Shown here: positions 1 to 7,657 of the stretch, piece after piece | Layout: every line of letters begins with the position of its first letter | Position numbering within the stretch: position 1 is the stretch's first letter | Assembly (NCBI RefSeq): GCF_031180885.1 | Contig: NZ_JAPSLK010000061.1 | Span: forward strand, 1-47,183 | DNA length: 47,183 nt | Origin: Saccharothrix sp. | GTDB taxonomy: Bacteria; Actinomycetota; Actinomycetes; Mycobacteriales; Pseudonocardiaceae | Direction: 5' to 3' | Position numbers and translations under genes: made by a program | The notes under the pieces: generated by a model | Seen by the model: only the letters and a program-made list of their open reading frames with translations | Told to the model about the DNA's origin: nothing | The model's database searches: none

Positions 1-127
1 GCGGCGCAAAAGCAGCGCCTGCGGCGCAAAAGCAGCGCCTGCGGCGCAAAAGCAGCGCCTGCGGCGCAAAAGCAGCGCCTGCGGCGCAAAAGCAGCGCCT
101 GCGGCGCAAAAGCAGCGCCTGCGGCGC
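1..127. repeat. 20-bp tandem repeat array, six perfect copies plus 7 bp
   Basis: Six identical 20-bp units (GCGGCGCAAAAGCAGCGCCT) run from base 1 to 120, followed by a partial GCGGCGC. The array starts at the window edge, so more copies may lie outside. It begins 6 bp beyond the glpX stop codon. Read in the glpX direction, each unit gives GCGCC-GCA-GGCGC followed by TGCTTTT, a short hairpin plus T-run that resembles a minimal intrinsic terminator. Function is inferred. Confidence 0.9.
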
Positions 128-132
128 GGTGG

Positions 133-1188
133 TTACGGGAGTGGGGGGAGGACCGGCTCGTCGGTTGGCTTGGGGTCGAAGTCGACCGAGGAGTACTCGC
201 GGAGCTTGGTCAGGCGGTGGAAGCCGTCGATCATGCGGACCGTGCCGGACTTCGAGCGCATCACGATGGACTGCGTGGTGCAGCCGCCCGCGCGGTAGTG
301 GACGCCGCGGACCAGGTCGCCGTCCGTGACGCCCGTGGCGCAGAAGAAGACGTTGTCGCCGCGGACCAGGTCGTTGGTGGTCAGGACCCGGTCCAGGTCG
401 TGGCCGGCGTCGATGGCCTTCTGGCGCTCCTCGTCGTCCTTCGGCCACAGCCGGCCCTGGATGGCGCCGCCCATGCACTTCAGGGCCGCCGCCGCGATGA
501 TGCCCTCGGGGGTGCCGCCGATGCCCACCAGCAGGTCGATGCCGGTGTTCGGGCGGGCCGCGGAGATGGCGCCGGCCACGTCGCCGTCGGAGATGAAGTG
601 GATGCGGGCGCCCGCCTCGCGGACCTGGTGGACCAGGGTCTCGTGGCGGGGGCGGTCCAGGATGCAGACCGTCACGTCGTGGACGTCGCTGTGCTTGGCC
701 TTCGCCACCCGGCGGATGTTCTCGGCGATCGGCACGGTGATGTCGATGACGTCCGCCGCCTCCGGGCCGACCGCGAGCTTCTCCATGTAGAAGACCGCGG
801 ACGGGTCGAACATCGCGCCGCGCTCGGCCACCGCCAGCACGGCCAGGGCGTTGGGCATGCCCTTGGACATCAGCGTGGTGCCGTCGATCGGGTCCACCGC
901 GACGTCGCACTCCGGGCCGTCGCCGTTGCCGACCTCCTCGCCGTTGAACAGCATGGGCGCCTCGTCCTTCTCGCCCTCGCCGATCACGACCACGCCGCGC
1001 ATCGAGACCGTGCCGATGAGCTTGCGCATGGCGTCGACCGCCGCGCCGTCGCCGCCGTTCTTGTCGCCGCGCCCCACCCAGCGGCCGGCGGCCATCGCCG
1101 CCGCCTCGGTCACCCGCACGAGTTCGAGCGCGAGGTTCCGGTCGGGGGCTTCGCGACGACGCTCGGACGGGCTGCTGCTGGACACCAT
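133..1188 (-). CDS. glpX: Class II fructose-1,6-bisphosphatase GlpX
   Basis: Hydrolyses fructose-1,6-bisphosphate to fructose-6-phosphate and phosphate in the cytoplasm, the committed step of gluconeogenesis; the M. tuberculosis counterpart is Rv1099c. The 351-residue protein has the normal family length. It carries the metal-binding inositol-phosphatase-fold motifs GEGEKDEAPML (about residues 71-81) and DVAVDPIDGTT (about 95-105), then IGGTPEGI in the C-terminal half. The start is preceded by AGGAGGAG about 5 nt upstream. It is the last gene of the minus-strand operon, 48 nt after xseB, and is followed by the 20-bp repeat array. Family identity is clear. Confidence 0.96.
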   Translation of the reverse strand: MVSSSSPSERRREAPDRNLALELVRVTEAAAMAAGRWVGRGDKNGGDGAAVDAMRKLIGTVSMRGVVVIGEGEKDEAPMLFNGEEVGNGDGPECDVAVDPIDGTTLMSKGMPNALAVLAVAERGAMFDPSAVFYMEKLAVGPEAADVIDITVPIAENIRRVAKAKHSDVHDVTVCILDRPRHETLVHQVREAGARIHFISDGDVAGAISAARPNTGIDLLVGIGGTPEGIIAAAALKCMGGAIQGRLWPKDDEERQKAIDAGHDLDRVLTTNDLVRGDNVFFCATGVTDGDLVRGVHYRAGGCTTQSIVMRSKSGTVRMIDGFHRLTKLREYSSVDFDPKPTDEPVLPPLP

Positions 1189-1236
1189 GACGCTCCTCCT
1201 GCGGGTACCGGCCGGTAGGCCAATCCTCGCACGGTG

Positions 1237-1449
1237 TCAGGCGTCGGCCACGTCCTCCTCGGTCACAGCGAGTGCTTGATCGATCCTCTCGCGAGCGCCC
1301 GCGAGCTGCCGTTCACAGGTCTTCGCGAGGGCCTCGCCGCGCTCCCACAGCGCCAGCGACTCCTCCAGCGACAGACCACCCTGCTCCAGCCGCTTCACGA
1401 CTTCGACCAGCTCATCGCGGGCCTGCTCGTAGCCAATCTCGTCGGTCAA
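1237..1449 (-). CDS. xseB: Exodeoxyribonuclease VII small subunit
   Basis: This 70-residue protein is the small subunit of exonuclease VII, which degrades single-stranded DNA together with XseA. Family signatures visible are GYEQARDELVEVVKRLEQGG and the LSLEESLALWERGEALAKTC stretch that follows it. Translation appears to begin at TTG (1449-1447), which overlaps the stop of the upstream gene as TTGA, so the two are probably translationally coupled. An unrelated 135-codon gene separates it from xseA, where xseA and xseB are usually adjacent. Confidence 0.93.
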   Translation of the reverse strand: MTDEIGYEQARDELVEVVKRLEQGGLSLEESLALWERGEALAKTCERQLAGARERIDQALAVTEEDVADA

Positions 1450-1853
1450 GACGACAACTTCCCCAATCGGTTCTGGACGTGCACCACGACGGTGGCCACC
1501 GCCTGGTCGTAGCCGACGAACGCCTCGGCGAACTCCGCTCCGTCACCTTCGCGGACGGCGTCGTCGATGCGGTGCTCGGCCTCCACGACCCGCCTGCGGT
1601 GCACCGAGCCGTGCGACAGCCACCAGCGCATCCCGGCGTAGGACGAGGTCGCCTCGGACAGGTCGTGCAGCCGGTTGATCAGCGTCTGCCCGCCCGTCGT
1701 GCAGCCCGCGACCAGGGACAGCCAGCAGTCCGCCGCCGCCCGGTCCGCCGCCTCGGCGCGGTCGCGCACGGTGCGTGCGCCCTCGTCGTCCGCGTCACCG
1801 GCGGCGGACATCGTCAAGGGCAGGAACGTGGGCTCACGTGCCGGGTTGGGCAC
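1446..1853 (-). CDS. Unknown 135-aa protein between xseA and xseB
   Basis: I do not recognise this family. The chosen GTG start (1853-1851) has a strong GGAGGAAGGAGG-type ribosome site a few bases upstream and overlaps the xseA 3' end by 20 nt. The first internal ATG (1811) lacks such a site. The stop overlaps the xseB TTG start by 4 nt. The sequence is soluble and mostly helical in appearance, with a WLSLVAGCTTGG segment, a YAGMRWWLSHGSVHRRR segment and no signal peptide or membrane span. Its tight coupling on both sides suggests co-expression with exonuclease VII; any functional link is inference. Third-codon GC matches the neighbours. Confidence 0.75.
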   Translation of the reverse strand: MPNPAREPTFLPLTMSAAGDADDEGARTVRDRAEAADRAAADCWLSLVAGCTTGGQTLINRLHDLSEATSSYAGMRWWLSHGSVHRRRVVEAEHRIDDAVREGDGAEFAEAFVGYDQAVATVVVHVQNRLGKLSS

Positions 1854-3081
1854 CTCCGCCTCCTTCCTCCGTGACGACCGCGTGCAAGGCCCCGTCTGCG
1901 ACGCGAACCCTGAGGTGGGCACCCGCCGGGGCGTCCGCGACCGACCGGACCACACCGTCCACCCCGTCGGGCGTGACGAGCTGCACCACGGCGTACCCAC
2001 GCGCCAGCGTGGCGGCAGGTCCGAGGGTCGTCAAGCGGGCGGTGGTGGCGATCAGGGCGGATGTTTCTGAATCGAGTCTGTTCCGGACCGCGCGCCGGCC
2101 GCGTTCGCGCCACTGCCCGACGTCCTGAGCGCGCCGGTCCAAGGGGCCGTAAGGGTCTGAAAGCGCAGGTCGGGTGCGTAGTGCGGCCAGCAGCTTGCGC
2201 TCGCGGTCGACCCACCCGTGCAGGGCGCGGCGGCTGCGGTCGCGCAGTTGCCGGACCCGTTCGGTTTCCTCCGCCACATCGGGCACGACGCGCTTGCCGG
2301 CGTCGGTCGGCGTGGAGCAGCGGACGTCGGCCACGTGGTCCACCAGCGGGGTGTCCGGCTCGTGGCCGATCGCCGACAGCACCGGTGTGCGGGCCTGGGA
2401 CACCGCTCGGCACAGCGCCTCGTCGGAGAACGGCAGCAGGTCCTCCACGCTGCCGCCGCCGCGGGCCAGCACGATCACGTCCACCTCGGGGTCGCGGTCG
2501 AGTGTGGAGAGCGCGGTGAGGATCTGCGGCACCGCCGGCGCGCCCTGCACGGCCACGTTGACCACGCGGAACCGGGCGGCGGGCCAGCGGGCGCGGGCGT
2601 TGGTCAGCACGTCCCGCTCGGCGGCCGACGCGCGGCCGGTGATCAGCCCGATCTTGTTCGGCAGGAACGGCGGCCGGCGCTTGCGGCGCGGGTCGAACAG
2701 CCCCTCCGCGGCCAGCAGCTTCTTCAGCCGCTCGATGCGGGCCAGCAGCTCGCCGATGCCGACCTGGCGGATCTCGTCGACGCGCAGGCTCAGCGTGCCG
2801 CGGTTGGGGAAGTAGTTGGGCTTGCCGTGGACGACCACCCGGCTGCCCTCGGCCAGCTGCAGCTCGCGGACCATGCCGACGGGCGCGGTGAGCGTCATCG
2901 ACATGTCGACCGACGGGTCGCGCAGGGTCAGGAACGCCGTCGCCGTGCCCGGGCGGGCGGACAGCTGCGTGACCTGGCCCTCGACCCAGACGTCGCCGAG
3001 CCGGTTGATCCAGTCGAAGATCTTGCGCGCGACCGTGCGGACCGGCCAGGGGTTCTCCGGTGTGGACTTCTCGTCGGTCAC
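1834..3081 (-). CDS. xseA: Exodeoxyribonuclease VII large subunit
   Basis: Catalytic subunit of exonuclease VII, which trims single-stranded DNA from both ends during repair and recombination. At 415 residues it has the usual length. An N-terminal OB-fold (WVEGQVTQLS, about residues 31-40) is followed by the nuclease core with FDPRRKRRPPF, IGLITGRASAAERD, VIVLARGGGSVEDLLPF and the GHEPDTPLVDHVADVR block, then a helical C-terminal region. The GTG start overlaps the stop of the upstream Rv1109c-like gene as GTGA, and its own 3' end overlaps the next gene, so the operon is compactly coupled. Confidence 0.96.
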   Translation of the reverse strand: MTDEKSTPENPWPVRTVARKIFDWINRLGDVWVEGQVTQLSARPGTATAFLTLRDPSVDMSMTLTAPVGMVRELQLAEGSRVVVHGKPNYFPNRGTLSLRVDEIRQVGIGELLARIERLKKLLAAEGLFDPRRKRRPPFLPNKIGLITGRASAAERDVLTNARARWPAARFRVVNVAVQGAPAVPQILTALSTLDRDPEVDVIVLARGGGSVEDLLPFSDEALCRAVSQARTPVLSAIGHEPDTPLVDHVADVRCSTPTDAGKRVVPDVAEETERVRQLRDRSRRALHGWVDRERKLLAALRTRPALSDPYGPLDRRAQDVGQWRERGRRAVRNRLDSETSALIATTARLTTLGPAATLARGYAVVQLVTPDGVDGVVRSVADAPAGAHLRVRVADGALHAVVTEEGGGGAQPGT

Positions 3082-3617
3082 TGCTGCGCTTCGGTGCTCG
3101 GGTTGCCCGGGTTGCTCGGCGCGTCCAGGTTGGCGATGCGGCGGGCGAGCATGCCGGTGAACTCGGGGCGGCCCGCGTGGGTGCGCTCGTGCTCCAGCAG
3201 TTGCCGCAGGTCGTCGGCGGACAGCGTGCGCAGCCGGGCGCGCAGCTGGGGCAGCGTCAGCTCGTCGTAGTTGGGCAGCGCGGCGGGCGGTTCGGCGGCC
3301 AGCGCCTGCTCCTCAGCCTCCCACGGGTCGTGCGCGGGCTCCTCGTCGGGCTCGTCCTCCGGCTCGTCGAGTTCCTCGTCCTCGTCGAACGTGGCCCACT
3401 CGGGCTCCTCCTCGACCGGCCGCAGCACGGCCAGCGCGTCGTCGCCCTTGATTGCGAGTTCCGTCACCGTCTGCTGGACCCGCATGGACAGCTGCAACGC
3501 CTCGCTGACCACGGTCACCGGGAGCCCCGCGAGCTGCTGCGGGAGCTTCCGGGCCTGCTCGACGGCGGTGACCGCCAGTCCCGCGGCGAGGCGGACCGGC
3601 AGCGGCAGTGGCTTCAT
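3078..3617 (-). CDS. Conserved actinobacterial protein, Rv1109c-like
   Basis: First gene of the xseA operon, divergent from ispH as in mycobacteria (Rv1109c/Rv1110). The 179-residue protein starts with MKPLPLPVRLAAGLAVTAVE, a short hydrophobic/amphipathic segment without a clear signal cleavage site. A helical stretch, an acidic Glu/Asp-rich linker (about residues 65-120) and a C-terminal helix (LTLPQLRARLRTLSADDLRQ) follow. I recall related mycobacterial proteins being annotated as lipid-droplet associated, but nothing in the sequence proves that. ATG at 3617 was chosen because the in-frame upstream extension reads as intergenic sequence. Confidence 0.8.
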   Translation of the reverse strand: MKPLPLPVRLAAGLAVTAVEQARKLPQQLAGLPVTVVSEALQLSMRVQQTVTELAIKGDDALAVLRPVEEEPEWATFDEDEELDEPEDEPDEEPAHDPWEAEEQALAAEPPAALPNYDELTLPQLRARLRTLSADDLRQLLEHERTHAGRPEFTGMLARRIANLDAPSNPGNPSTEAQQ

Positions 3618-3669
3618 GGTGCCTAGCCTGCCGCAGTCTCCCTGAGGATGCCTAGCTCCGACGCGCCCG

Positions 3670-3675
3670 TACCCT
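3670..3675 (+). promoter_or_regulatory. Probable -10 element of a leaderless ispH promoter
   Basis: TACCCT lies 6 nt before the ispH ATG. That spacing places the transcription start at or next to the start codon, and no Shine-Dalgarno sequence is present. Inferred from the actinobacterial TANNNT -10 pattern. Confidence 0.5.
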
Positions 3676-3681
3676 GGTGGC

Positions 3682-4626
3682 ATGGACAAGCGAGTGCTCC
3701 TGGCCAAGCCGCGCGGCTACTGCGCAGGCGTGGACCGTGCGGTCGTCACCGTCGAGAAGGCGCTGGAGCAGTACGGCGCCCCGGTGTACGTGCGCAAGGA
3801 GATCGTCCACAACAAGCACGTCGTGGAGACCCTGTCGCAGCGGGGCGCGATCTTCGTCAACGAGACGGACGAGGTGCCCGAGGGCGCGCTCGTGGTGTTC
3901 TCCGCGCACGGCGTGTCGCCGATGGTGCACGCCGAGGCGGCCGAGCGCGGCCTGAAGACCATCGACGCCACCTGCCCGCTGGTGACCAAGGTCCACAACG
4001 AGGCCAAGCGCTTCGCGCGCGAGGACTACGACATCCTCCTGATCGGCCACGAGGGCCACGAGGAGGTCGAGGGCACGTCCGGTGAGGCGCCCGACCACAT
4101 CCAGCTCGTGGACACCGCCGAGGACGTCGAGAAGGTGACCGTGCGCGACCCGTCCAAGGTGGTGTGGCTGTCCCAGACCACGCTGTCGGTGGACGAGACC
4201 ATGGTGCGCGTGCGGCAGCTCAAGGAGCGCTTCCCGGACCTGCAGGAACCGCCGTCGGACGACATCTGCTACGCCACGTCCAACCGGCAGACCGCGGTGA
4301 AGACGATGGCCCCGCAGTGCGAGCTGGTGCTGGTCGTGGGGTCGAAGAACTCGTCGAACTCGGTGCGGTTGGTCGAGGTGGCGCTGCAGGCGGGCGCGAA
4401 GGCGTCGTACCTGGTCGACTACGCCTCCGAGGTGGACCCGGCGTGGCTGGAGGGTGTGACGACGGTCGGCGTGACCAGCGGTGCCTCGGTGCCGGACATC
4501 CTGGTGATGGAGCTGCTGGAGTTCCTGGCCGGGCACGGGTACGGCGAGGTCGAGGAGATCACGACGGCGAACGAGAAGATCGCCTTCGCCCTGCCCCGCG
4601 AACTCCGCAAGGACATGGTCCGCTGA
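3682..4626 (+). CDS. ispH: 4-hydroxy-3-methylbut-2-enyl diphosphate reductase
   Basis: Last enzyme of the MEP isoprenoid pathway, converting HMBPP to IPP and DMAPP with a [4Fe-4S] cluster. The 314-residue protein has the three cluster cysteines at C14 (RGYCAGVDRA), C98 (IDATCPLVTKVH) and C196 (DDICYATSNRQ). Substrate-contacting histidines H43 (IVHNKHVVE), H76 (FSAHGVSP) and H126 with E128 (GHEGHEEVEGT) are also present. It is divergent from the Rv1109c-like gene and probably transcribed as a leaderless mRNA. It supplies precursors for polyprenyl phosphates, used by PimE-type mannosyltransferases such as the one encoded near 20 kb. Confidence 0.97.
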   Translation: MDKRVLLAKPRGYCAGVDRAVVTVEKALEQYGAPVYVRKEIVHNKHVVETLSQRGAIFVNETDEVPEGALVVFSAHGVSPMVHAEAAERGLKTIDATCPLVTKVHNEAKRFAREDYDILLIGHEGHEEVEGTSGEAPDHIQLVDTAEDVEKVTVRDPSKVVWLSQTTLSVDETMVRVRQLKERFPDLQEPPSDDICYATSNRQTAVKTMAPQCELVLVVGSKNSSNSVRLVEVALQAGAKASYLVDYASEVDPAWLEGVTTVGVTSGASVPDILVMELLEFLAGHGYGEVEEITTANEKIAFALPRELRKDMVR

Positions 4627-4643
4627 CCTGAGTTCCCACAGTC

Positions 4644-4679
4644 ACCGCCCCGGCCGGCTGCCCGCCGTGCCGGGGCGGT
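4644..4679. terminator. Bidirectional hairpin between ispH and DUF6542 gene
   Basis: ACCGCCCCGGC (4644-4654) pairs perfectly with GCCGGGGCGGT (4669-4679) around a 14-nt loop. It sits between the convergent ispH and 4697-5440 genes. There is no long T-run, as is common in high-GC actinobacteria. Confidence 0.7.
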
Positions 4680-4696
4680 CGTCGTTCGTGGGTGTG

Positions 4697-5440
4697 TCAG
4701 TCGTCGGTGCGCGGGCGGGGCTTGCGCTGGGCCGGGCGGTCGCCCTTGGACGGGTCGCGGGGGCGGCGTGGGCGGTCGCCGGACGGGCGGCCCTCACCAG
4801 CCGGGCGGGGGCGCTTCGGGCGCGGCTCGTCCGAGGCGGAAGCCGGGGCGGCCGGCGTGCCGGAGGCGGGCTTCTTGCGGCGGGGGCGGTCCTCGTCGGA
4901 CGTGGCGGCGGGGTCGCGGCGCTTGGGGCGGTCCTCGGCCGGGTCGCGGCGCTTGAGTTCGCGCTTCTCTTCCCTGGTCAAGCGGTTCGGGTCCTTCTGG
5001 GTCGACACCCGCAGGATGCCGATCAGGACCGTGCACAGGGTGGTGATGGCCATCGCCGGGAACCCGTCGATCAGCGGCTTGCCCAGCCCCAGCCCGATCG
5101 CCGTCAACCCGCCCGACGGCAGGCCCGACGTGAACACCACGACCAGCGGCACCACGATCGCCAGCACCAGCGGCGGCTGCACGACCGGGCCGAACATCGA
5201 CCGGCGCTCCACGAACACCACCGCCCCGACCGCACCCACGAAGAACGTGATGGCGAACACCCACCCCACGGTCTTCGCGGCGGACGTCACGTCGATGTAC
5301 GTCCCCACGATCGCCAGCACGAACGTGATGAGCACCGCGGCCCACCAGGGCAGACCCCGGAAGGAGCCGAAGAGGGCGCGGTCGTTCCAGCGGACGGCGT
5401 CCAGCTCCTCGTCCTCCGGCTCGCGCGTTGCAGCGGTCAC
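4697..5440 (-). CDS. DUF6542-type membrane protein (Rv1111c-like)
   Basis: The 247-residue protein has about four membrane segments in its first 150 residues (WWAAVLITFVLAIVGTYIDV, VGWVFAITFFVGAVGAVVFV, PLVLAIVVPLVVVF, AMAITTLCTVLIGIL). A long, highly basic cytoplasmic tail follows, rich in Arg, Lys and Pro with KRRDP repeats (about residues 160-247). Function is unknown; position next to ispH and ychF matches Rv1111c. The GTG start at 5440 has GAGGAG about 7 nt upstream and was preferred over an in-frame start at 5473. It follows rmuC by 39 nt and is probably co-transcribed. Confidence 0.8.
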   Translation of the reverse strand: MTAATREPEDEELDAVRWNDRALFGSFRGLPWWAAVLITFVLAIVGTYIDVTSAAKTVGWVFAITFFVGAVGAVVFVERRSMFGPVVQPPLVLAIVVPLVVVFTSGLPSGGLTAIGLGLGKPLIDGFPAMAITTLCTVLIGILRVSTQKDPNRLTREEKRELKRRDPAEDRPKRRDPAATSDEDRPRRKKPASGTPAAPASASDEPRPKRPRPAGEGRPSGDRPRRPRDPSKGDRPAQRKPRPRTDD

Positions 5441-5479
5441 GCCAACTCCTCGTTCGGCTCGCAGTGCCAACACACTCTA

Positions 5480-6415
5480 TTACGCCTCCCGAGCCTCCAA
5501 GGGTGCACTGACGCCCTCTTCAGACCGCCGGACGACCGCCACGGGCTTGGGACTGGACGACGCCGCCGTCAACGGCTCCACCGCCGCCCGGAACCCCTCC
5601 AACGCGTCCAACTCCCGCCGCCGCGCCGACAAGAACCGCTGCAAGTGCGTGCTGGACAGGTTCACCGCGTCGATCGCCGCGTCCGCCGCCCGGTGCGCCG
5701 ACGACGCCTGCGCCCGCACCTGCTCCACGTCGTCGGCCAACGCCCGGTCGGTCACCGCGAACAAAGCGGCCGAGGCGATGACCGCGAACCCGGTCGGCCC
5801 GCACAGGAACACCCGCCGGTCCAGCAGCCACCGCAGCAGCTCCGGGTCGGTGTCCAACGCCGCCACCACGGCCCCGTCGTTGGGCACGAACATGACCGTC
5901 CCGTAGATCGCGTCCGCCCACCGCTGGTAGCCCTTGCCCGCCAACTCCGCCGCCCGCGCCCGGATGTTGCGCACGTGCACGCGCAGCGCGTCGGCCCGCT
6001 CGGACGGGTCGTCGGTCTCCACCGCCTCCGCCCACGTGGCCATGCTCATCTTCGCGTCCACCGGCACCTGCCGGCCGCCGCCGACCTCCAGCACCAGGTC
6101 CGGCCGCACCGAGCCGCCGCCGGCGACGTCCACCTGGAGCCGGAAGTGCACGCCCTCGCGCAGCCCCAGCGCCCGCGCCGTCTCCACCAGCACCCGTTCG
6201 CCCAGCTCACCGCGCCCGCTGACGGACGAGAACGCCACCTCGTAGCGCTGGAGCGCGAGGTAGGTGGCGTCACCCCGCTCCCGTTCCTTCTGCACGGCGG
6301 CCAGCGCGGCGTCCGTGCGCCGGATGCCGTCCTGGTAGAGCCGCCACACGAACACGAGCGCACCGGCGAGCAGGAGCGCGACGACCACCGCCGCCGTCGT
6401 GAGGACCGCTGTCAT
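5480..6415 (-). CDS. rmuC: DNA recombination protein RmuC
   Basis: RmuC-family protein of the restriction-endonuclease-like fold, proposed to limit DNA inversions at short repeats. The 311-residue protein has an N-terminal membrane helix (VLTTAAVVVALLLAGALVFVW). A short coiled region and the RmuC core follow, with RPDLVLEVGGGRQVPVDAKM, where the Asp and the QVPVDAK Asp/Lys fit nuclease-like positions, and VMFVPNDGAVVAALD. It is shorter than E. coli RmuC because the coiled coil is reduced, which is usual in actinobacteria. The ATG at 6415 has only a weak GGGG upstream; an ATG at 6427 is an alternative start. Confidence 0.88.
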   Translation of the reverse strand: MTAVLTTAAVVVALLLAGALVFVWRLYQDGIRRTDAALAAVQKERERGDATYLALQRYEVAFSSVSGRGELGERVLVETARALGLREGVHFRLQVDVAGGGSVRPDLVLEVGGGRQVPVDAKMSMATWAEAVETDDPSERADALRVHVRNIRARAAELAGKGYQRWADAIYGTVMFVPNDGAVVAALDTDPELLRWLLDRRVFLCGPTGFAVIASAALFAVTDRALADDVEQVRAQASSAHRAADAAIDAVNLSSTHLQRFLSARRRELDALEGFRAAVEPLTAASSSPKPVAVVRRSEEGVSAPLEAREA

Positions 6416-6500
6416 GACCCCGATCATCGCGCACGTGGACCCGATCACACGTTCGAGCGACACGCCGAGTCGGTTACCGGGGACGGCCGGCGACCGCCCC

Positions 6501-6506
6501 TAGCGT
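6501..6506 (+). promoter_or_regulatory. Probable -10 element of a leaderless sbcD promoter
   Basis: TAGCGT ends 8 nt before the sbcD ATG and no Shine-Dalgarno sequence precedes that start, consistent with a leaderless transcript. Inferred from position and consensus only. Confidence 0.45.
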
Positions 6507-6514
6507 GGGCCGCC

Positions 6515-7657
6515 ATGCGGTTGCTGCACACGTCCGACTGGCACGTGGGACGGACGTTCCACGGCCGCGACCTGCTCGCCGAGCAGGAAGCGGTGCTGGG
6601 CGGGCTGGCCGACCTCGTGTCCGACGAGAAGGTCGACGTGGTCCTGGTCTCCGGCGACCTGTTCGACCGGGCGGTGCCCAACGCCGAGGCGATCGCCGTG
6701 TGCACGCGCGTGCTGGAACGCATCCGCGCGGCCGGCGCCCAGGTCGTCGTCACGCCCGGCAACCACGACTCCGCCGCCCGGCTGGGCCTGTTCGGCGGGT
6801 TCGCCGCGGCGGGCGGGCTGCACCTGCGGACCCGGGTCGCCGAACTGCACGAGCCGGTGCTGTTCAGCGACGCGCACGGGCCGGTCGCGGTGTACGGCAT
6901 CCCGTTCCTGGAGCCGGAGACCGCGCGGCACGCGCTGGGCGTCGAGGGCCGGGGGCACGAGGCGGTGCTGACCGAGGCGATGCGCCGGGTCCGGGAGGAC
7001 CTCGCGGCGCGCGAACACACCCGGTCGGTGGTGCTGGCGCACGCGTTCGTGACCGGTGGCGAGCCGAGCGAGTCGGAGCGCACGATCGCGGTCGGCGGGG
7101 TGCAGGACGTGCCGGCCGGGGTGTTCGCGGGTGTGGACTACGTGGCGCTGGGGCACCTGCACGGCCAGCAGACCCTGGCGGACGGCCTGCGCTACTCGGG
7201 CAGCCCGATGGCGTACTCGTTCTCGGAGTCCCAGCAGGTCAAGTCGGTGTGGCTGGTCGAGGTGGACGGGTCGGGGCTGGCGGGGGTGGAGCGGCGGATG
7301 CTGCCCGTGCCGCGGCGGCTGTCGACGCTGACCGGCGGCCTTGAAGAGCTTTTGGCCGACCCCGACCACACGCCGGTCGAGGACCACTTCGTGTCGGCGG
7401 TGCTGACCGACCCGGTCCGGCCGCTGGACGCGTTGCGCCATTTGCAGACCCGGTTCCCGCACGCGGTGCACGTGGAGTGGCGGCCGGAGGGCGGGCGGGT
7501 CGGCGAGCTGCGGTTCGCCGAGCGGATCCGGGGGCGCAGCGACGAGGAGATCGGGTGCTGCTTCCTGGAGGACGTGCGGGGCGAGCCGCCCAACGAGCGT
7601 GAACTGCTCCTGCTGCGGGAGGCGATCGCCGCGGCGGCGCGGGAGGAGGCGTCGTGA
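6515..7657 (+). CDS. sbcD: Nuclease SbcCD subunit D
   Basis: Mre11-type metallophosphoesterase that, with SbcC, cleaves DNA hairpins and processes double-strand breaks. The 380-residue protein has all phosphoesterase motifs: D8 and H10 in HTSDWHVGR, D48 in SGDLFDR, N83-H84 in PGNHDS, then HAFVTGG and GHLHGQQ. A C-terminal capping region ends in AAAAREEAS. The longer in-frame extension upstream is non-coding, and the ATG at 6515 begins exactly at the conserved MRLLHTSDWH. Its stop overlaps the sbcC GTG start as GTGA, so stoichiometric coupled translation is expected. Confidence 0.96.
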   Translation: MRLLHTSDWHVGRTFHGRDLLAEQEAVLGGLADLVSDEKVDVVLVSGDLFDRAVPNAEAIAVCTRVLERIRAAGAQVVVTPGNHDSAARLGLFGGFAAAGGLHLRTRVAELHEPVLFSDAHGPVAVYGIPFLEPETARHALGVEGRGHEAVLTEAMRRVREDLAAREHTRSVVLAHAFVTGGEPSESERTIAVGGVQDVPAGVFAGVDYVALGHLHGQQTLADGLRYSGSPMAYSFSESQQVKSVWLVEVDGSGLAGVERRMLPVPRRLSTLTGGLEELLADPDHTPVEDHFVSAVLTDPVRPLDALRHLQTRFPHAVHVEWRPEGGRVGELRFAERIRGRSDEEIGCCFLEDVRGEPPNERELLLLREAIAAAAREEAS

